Source: Candidatus Omnitrophota bacterium (GTDB lineage Bacteria; Omnitrophota; Gorgyraeia; Gygaellales; Profunditerraquicolaceae). Taken from it: 6,848 nucleotides of DNA. The position numbers and the translations under genes were made by a program. Positions 1-6,800 of the stretch are shown here, one piece after another (position 1 is the stretch's first letter; each line of letters begins with the position of its first letter). Below the pieces are notes generated by a model that was not told the origin of the DNA, searched no databases, and saw only the letters and a program-made list of their open reading frames with translations. The DNA lies in assembly GCA_028717055.1 (NCBI GenBank), contig JAQUOO010000064.1, positions 1 through 6,848 on the forward strand. The letters run 5' to 3'.

Positions 1-888
1 CAAAATTACGCCCTTTATCCGCATATGACTGTTTTTGAAAATATGGCCTTCGGTTTAAAGTTAAGAAAGGTTAAGAAAGAATTGATTAAAACCAAGGTCA
101 GCGAGGCGGCCCAGATTCTATCCATAGCGGATAAATTGGAGCGCCGGCCGCGGGAACTTTCCGGAGGGGAAAGGCAGCGTGTAGCCGTAGGGCGCACCAT
201 CGTGCGGCAGCCGTTGGTTTTCCTTTTCGACGAGCCCCTAAGCAACCTGGATGCCAAAATGCGCGTGCAGATGCGCACAGAGCTAAATAAGCTGCATAAG
301 AATTTAGGCAAGGGCACCACTTTTATTTACGTTACTCACGATCAGACTGAGGCTATGACTATGGCCACGCGGATAATGGTAATGAAGGATGGGGTTATCC
401 AGCAGATCGGCGAGCCGATGTATATCTTCGATAACCCGGTTAACAGATTTGTCGCCGGTTTTATCGGTTCTCCGCCGATGAATTTCTTCGAGGGAAAGAT
501 AATCCAAAAGGAAGACGGTTATTATTTTGACGGCGGAAGCTTCCGGGTAAAAACCGACGAAAAGATTTCCGCGTATCTTGCGCCTTATAAGGATAAAGAA
601 ATTATCATGGGGATAAGGCCGCATGAGATCCGGGACAAAATGTTCGTAGAAGAAAAATACGTATCTCCCCCTAACATAGTAAGGGCTAGAGTCGAGATAA
701 TCGAAAAGATGGGTTATGAAAAGATAATTTCTTTCAATAGCGGCAAGCATGGTTTTGTCGCCAAGCTTGAAAGGAGAAGCCGGGTAGAAACCGGTCAGGA
801 TATAGAACTTGTTTTTAATACCAGCCGGCTTTATTTCTTCGAGAAAGACGACGAAGGAAGAAATATTTTGTATAAAGATAAGGGAAGC
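1..888 (+). other. Domain: MalK/UgpC-type sugar ABC importer ATPase, N-terminus outside window
   Basis: Residues 1-296 match the MalK/UgpC/MsmK class of ATPases, which hydrolyse ATP at the cytoplasmic face to drive sugar or glycerol-phosphate import. The sequence opens at the Q-loop (QNYALYPHMTV, Gln1). Visible motifs are the ABC signature LSGGERQR (53-60), Walker B with the catalytic Glu (VFLFDEP, Asp77-Glu78), the D-loop SNLD (81-84) and the switch His113 in VTHDQTEA. The class-typical FVAGFIGSPPMNFF (150-163) marks the passage to the regulatory OB/TOBE domain, which continues through GIRPHEI (204-210) to about residue 290. The Walker A motif lies upstream of the window. All catalytic residues in view are intact, so the domain looks active. 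No permease or binding-protein sequence is visible. Unusually, the chain does not stop at the normal MalK C-terminus but runs on into a membrane hairpin. Confidence 0.93.
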
Positions 889-3800
889 TTTACCTCACAA
901 GAACCGGTTCAGCCGAATAAAACCCGCGGCTCACCGCGGTTAGGAAAACTTAAAATCTTTATCCAAACTTTATATTTCGTGTTTGCTTTTAAGACAATCC
1001 CGCTCTGGGCTATGTCTTCTTCCGGAAAGAGCGATTTCATAAATTGCGAATCCGTCTGTTTATTCCTGACGGTAGTTTTTTTCTTTATTCCCATGCTTGC
1101 CTTTGCCATATTTTGTTTTTGGCACGGCCTGGCTGCCGAGATCTCCGGTTTTAAGGAAAGACACAAGGAGAAGGCCGCAGTATTGCCGGATACCGAAGGG
1201 CCGGATATTGAATCTAAAGAATGGAGAATAGAGCAGATCCGAAAAGTAATCCCGGAGATTGAAAAATACCGGGAGGGCAAGAAATTGATTGATTACGGTA
1301 TAATTCCGGGAGGCGGCATCGACGGTTTACGTTATTACCAAATTATAGAGGCAATAGAAAAAGAAGGATATTGTTTCACTAATCTGGGCGCGACGTCAAT
1401 AGGAGCAATTGTCGCTTTATTCTTGATGCTTGGCTATGATGCCAAGTCCGCTAAAGAAAAAGCATACGATACGGATGCATCCGGCTTCTCCAACCCTCCC
1501 GTAGGCAGAATTGGTTTCATTCGGAATCTTCTTTCCCACGGAGGGATATCTAAAGGAGACGCCGTATTAGAGTGGATTAGAAGCCTTATAATAGACAGGT
1601 TTGGTTTTATCCCCACTTTCGGTGAGCTTAAAGAAGCTAATTACCCGTTTAATCTGACAGTTACAGCTGTAGATTACCTCACTAAGAGACTCTTGAAGCT
1701 AAACGCAGAGAATTGCCCGGATATGCCTATAGACTTAGCCATAAGAGCCAGTATCTCGCTTCCCGTAATATTTAATCCGGTAATATGGGTAGGTAAATAT
1801 AAAGGAGAATATAGAAGATGGGAGTTGATTGATGGGAGTATCCACCCCGAAGGAAGCCTTCCTTTGTCTCTTTTTGATGAAGCCGGGCTTAAACCCTGGA
1901 AAAGCAATTGTATTGCCTTTCCTTTAATGGATGTAAGAGCTCCTGACGCAGTTAATACCGAGCAGCTTAAAATTTTGAAAAAGACATTAGAATATATTAA
2001 GGAACGGCCCCTGCTCAATATTATGGTAGTAAGTTTATTCAGGCTTATCAGCTGGGTTCTTCCTGTAGCGAATATAATAGTAAAGACTATTGAGACGGAG
2101 AATGAGCCTTTTGCCCGGGATGCCCTGTTGAATCGCTGGAAGTCACACATAAAGATTATAAAAATCAGTGACGTAAATTCCCTTAAGTTTAATTTATCGC
2201 GGGAAGAAAAAGAAAAGAAGTTTTATGTTGAGGCCAGCAATGAATCCCTTTTAGCGGCGATAAAAGGGACTGTCCGTCCGAAATATTTTTATTTTAAAAT
2301 GAAACCTATCCTGACCTACATTTTTACTTCCGATATCGCAGGTTTGGTAAGAAAAGTATTTCGGTTTCAAGATGAGATTCCCGAGCAGATTTTGAAAGAG
2401 TCGGTTCGGAAAAGCAGGAGTATGTATTTATTGTGGGGAGATAAGGATATTAAGTTTTCCGCCAGCGAAAAGGGGTGCGAGGATAGAAGGTTTAAAGAAA
2501 GAAGCTGTATCGAAAAGACCATCCGGGAAATAAAAAAGCTTGCTCCGGGCATTATTTCCGCTTTGTCCGCCTTTGGGTATTTAAACGGATGGGTTCCGGA
2601 AGAAGTTGAAGAAGCCTACGGTAAATTCCTCGATGAAAAGATTATCGATATAGTCGCCCTGGAGATAACAGGCCAGACCTATCCTTTTCTTGCGCAGGGT
2701 AAGAACGGCTACCGTTGTTATATCCGTCATTCTCTTAAGCGAGGGGCCATTTACATCAGCGGGCCTGTTTATAATATCCTTAAATATTATCCTAATCTTT
2801 TGGCCGCGGCAATCGGTTGGCAGTCGTTCCTGATGTTTTTAGAGGTGTATGGGTATTATCAGGCAGCTAAAAATGACTTGGGAGCAGATGATTGGGGAAC
2901 ATTCCTGAAATTATATGCCAAACCTGTGGAACTGCATAAGAAATGTGAAGAAAATAAAATTATTTTCTTAAGCCAGGTTCAGGAAAGAAAACTGCTCCTT
3001 GAATATGAGCGTGATTTTGTGGAATCGGCTGAAAGATTCAAGAGTTCCATAGCCAAGGGTTTGGATGAATTCATAAACGGCCTAAAAACCTCAAGTCCCA
3101 ATGATTCAGGAAAAAATAAAAATGAACTATTAAGCAAAAAAAGTGCTGTTCCGGAGTATTTTGATTCCGATTTGCAAAAGTTTTCAAAAGAGCAGAACTT
3201 GCAGAAACTTACGGGCTATCTGGAAAAGATTGCTCAGGGAAAAGAGGCTGGTGAAGAAATAGTCATTTGCCTTCCGCACCGGGATCAGGAAAAAGATGGC
3301 GGCAACTCGGCATTCTTGGGCGCGCATCTTTTTACCGAAATTAAGAATATTCTCTCCGAGGAAGAAAAAAAGGTTCAGTATTTCCCGGTAATGAATGATA
3401 GCCTGGATAAGGGGACAAGGGATGTCTTTGGGGACGTCGGTATCAAAGAAGAGGATTTAATTTATTATCGAGACATCGAAGAGCTAATCAAAAATATTTC
3501 CCGAATGCCCCCGGAGGCAAGAACAAAAATAAAGCTTATTTTGTTTGACCATAACGAAGTTGAGAGGGAAGAGCTAAAGGCTTTTGAGATAATCTGGATT
3601 GGAGACCACCATCCTAAATTAAACGCTATCCCTGCGCCCAAGGGTTCGATAATCAAAGATTCAAAATCTTGCACTTGCGCTATTCTTGCGCAGATGTATT
3701 TTGAATTCGATGTCAGGGTTTCTCCGGCTATAGCCTATTTACTGGCGGACGCTATTATTTCGGATGAGGATGTGGTAGCAGACGCAGATAGCCTGCAAGG

Positions 3801-6800
3801 CTTTACTTTTAAATCCAGGATTGCCGTTAGAGAAGACAGCTTGATGCTGGACAAATTAATTAAAATTGCCCGGATAAAAGATATTGCTGCCTGGATCAAC
3901 AAGCTTGGCAGGGATGAATACTGCACTAAAGATTCCAGCGTGGAAGAGCTGCTTCGGGATTCCAAGAAATATCTTTACAAAGGCCAAGAGGTTTGTGTTG
4001 GACAGGCAAAATTTTGTCAGCTGGAATATGTTGTTCCGCAGAAATCGAACGCGCTTATTGACGCCTTGAGGAAGCAGAGAGCCGAGGGTAATTTCAGGGC
4101 GGTATCCTGGATGCCCACTCATCTGGATGGCGACAACTATGGCACTGATTCTATTATCTGCGCAGATGAAGATTTCATAGAGGCGATAATGAATGCTGCC
4201 GCTTGTTCGAAAGTAATCACCGGTTCGCTTATCCGCAGTTTAATGGCTAACCCGGCAACCAAGAAATACCAAAGGCGGCGGTTGCCTGCGCATATCAACA
4301 TTAATGATTGTTTAAACGAGCTTGGAGACTATTTTACCCGGAGATTATCGCGCGGCGAACAAAGGAAACTGTTCAGGCTAGTTGTCGCGACATTAAATAA
4401 TATACCGCAGGACGATGATTCCCGCGCCGCGCTTATTCTTGCCGAAAGGCTGGAGAAGGCTTTTGAGGAACTTGAATTGTCTTTTAACGCTGAGAAGGTA
4501 AAACAGTTATTGGAATTAAAGAAGCTGGGTAAGGATGTATATCAGTTACATTTAGCAGAGATCGGTTCGCGAAAAGCGGAAATGTGGGTTTTGATAAAGG
4601 AAGCGTTCAATACCCTTATTTTAGAAAATTACACCTTGAATAAAAATTTCCCCCTTCCGCTTAAAGACCTTAAACCTCAAAATGTCCAGCCTAATGGAAT
4701 CTGCGGCCCGCCTTCGACAAGGATAAAAGGAAGAATAATAGTTCTATTCAGGAATTTTGGCGATTGCGGGGATGCGGCAGAAGCAGCCGGTTTTGCCAAA
4801 GGATTGAAAATGCTGGTTCCGGAGGTAGAGATAAAATTGGTCAATGTCAAACGAAGGCCTGAAGATGAAGCCGTATTCAACAATATTATAAAAATTAATT
4901 TTGGCAAATTTCTTGCCGATAGCGGAATAGAATTGGTTTTTCAAGAAATAGGAACCCTTAAAGAAGAACTAAAAAATGAGGATATCCTTATTTCTGTAAG
5001 CGAGGGCTGGGAGAAAAGCGTTTTCGAGGCATTAACAGAGGCTCCGAATGTAAAGATTTCCCTGGAAGAGTATGATTATATGCCACCTATAAAAGGAGCA
5101 AGTTTTGCCGATATGAAAAATAATACGCCTCCAGCTTTGATGCTTAAAGCCGGATTCGGTGAAGATACTATTGGTTTCTTTGCCGGATCATCAACCCCGG
5201 CGTATAGGGAGTATTATGACAGTTTGGACTCCCAAAAGAAGCTTGCGGAAAGAAAAAAGATTCTTTCCGATATCTTCGCCGCAAGCGGCATCCGGAAGAC
5301 AAGCCGGGTTCGCTTAGATAATTTTAGCCGGACTCTTATCGGTTTGGCTTATGTTCACAATTCGATTGCCGAATATCTGCAGATGCTCGGATTCTCCGAG
5401 AGAGAGAATGAAGAATTCGCTAGAAAGGGTAAAATAATATTCGTTTCAGCCAACGGCGCTAGAGAATCAGAATGTCTGCAGAAGGAGACAATAAAAGGAG
5501 GATTTGGGTATCTGGATCCCTCCGGAAATATAGAAGCTTCAGGCAGGGGGTCGGAGGCAATTATCGCGCCTTTGGGGAATTTGCCTCATGAGCTTTTCAG
5601 TAAACTCCTTATTATATCGGATTTGCCGGTTGCCGTTACCGGCGATATGAGTTTAACCGAAGCCATATCCGCCGGTAAAGTATTTTTATACGAAACGCGC
5701 GAATGGAAAACGAGGTTATTCATCAATCTTGTGGATAAGATTATAAAGTTCAATAAGGAAAAAATCCTGACTGACGAAGAAGCCCTGGCCCTTGGGAAGG
5801 CGCTTTGCAGCTTCAACTATTACCCTCTCTGGAATCAAACTCCGGTTCAGCTTGAAGAAACCGATTACAGGGATTTAAGGCAGGAGACCGCTAAAGTGTT
5901 CTATGACCCTCAATATAAGGAATTATACAAAAAATTCAGCCGGGGTATCCTCGCAGGCAACGACCCTTACGGAAAGATACTGAATATAATTAACCAGCTT
6001 TTGGCAGAACAGTCCAAGTCAGCAGCCAATTCCACTAAACTTTGTCCAGAGAGCGTCAATAAAGAGGATCCCCGCGGTTATCATGGGATAGCAAAACAAG
6101 AAGTTAGGAAGCCGGAAGTATTTTTGGAAAAGAAGAACGGGGAAGCCGGATTGAGAATATATTTAATAGGCGGAGAGCTTACGGAAATGGAGCAAGAGAG
6201 CTTACCTAGCCAGGTAGAGAAAATACTGGAAGGTATTTTAATCCATGCTCCGCCGCAGATGAAAATACAAGTTGAACTTATTGGCAGAAAGAACGGAAAG
6301 TTTTTTGAAATCAGAAGATACAGAAATACTTTGGTGTTTGTTATCCACTGGTTACTTATCGAGAACCCCCGCCTGCAAAAAATATTGCTTCCCGATATCT
6401 GTCTCCATGAAACAGGAGAATTAAAGGAATTACATTGTCCTCCGGAAGAAGCGCATAAACGCGCTTGTCATAATGCTCATATCTATTACAGAGACCACAG
6501 AAAAGAATTAGGGGCGTTTCTACTGGGAGTGGAGCAATTAAAAGGAATCGCGGAGATTGATAAAAGTTATATCCGCGAGATGGAAAGAATATCTACCATC
6601 GCTGTCTTGAGCAACGAATTCCGCAGGCCCCCCGAAGAATCCACACAGATAATTACTGAAATTGACGGCCGCGCTTTAAGTAACACTTATGGAACCGTAG
6701 ACAGGGTTCCCGCGGGATTCTGGAACTGGCTTTCCGGGATGGGTATCGGAGTTATCTGGTTTAAAGCGCCATGGGAAGAAAGCGAGCTTTCCGGAAAATT

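Noticed and set aside
304..750. Minus-strand open frame of 148 codons
   Set aside because: It lies opposite the MalK ATPase and regulatory domain, whose motifs in frame 1 are unmistakable. Its translation has no recognisable motif and it is a shadow of the real frame.
921..950. Intrinsic transcription terminator
   Set aside because: A GC stem is present but no T-run follows, and the open frame continues through it.
1015..1200. A separate start for a patatin gene (ATG at 1015, or TTG at 1183 with AAGGAG at 1165-1170)
   Set aside because: The ATG at 1015 has no ribosome-binding site, the TTG spacing of 12 bases is long, and the upstream frame runs through without any stop. A secondary internal start cannot be excluded.
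909..1280. Minus-strand open frame of 123 codons
   Set aside because: It lies opposite the linker and membrane hairpin. It has no motif, no convincing ribosome site and no partner gene.
2011..2082. Third membrane helix at residues 671-694
   Set aside because: The stretch is hydrophobic but broken by Arg681 and lies inside the patatin fold, so a buried or membrane-lying helix is more likely.
1674..2150. Minus-strand open frame of 158 codons, the longest antisense one
   Set aside because: It lies opposite the patatin region containing the conserved ASISLP segment and catalytic Asp. The translation is Ser/Leu/Ile-rich without domain features.
3884..4069. Plus-strand 61-codon open frame in frame 2
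   Set aside because: It overlaps the conserved DHHA2 lobe in frame 1 and has no motif of its own.
5092..5115. Shine-Dalgarno-like AAAGGAG before an in-frame ATG at 5113, and AAAGGAGG near 5493
   Set aside because: Both lie inside the GT-B-like domain. The first is spaced 14 bases from its ATG and the second has no in-frame start at a suitable distance.
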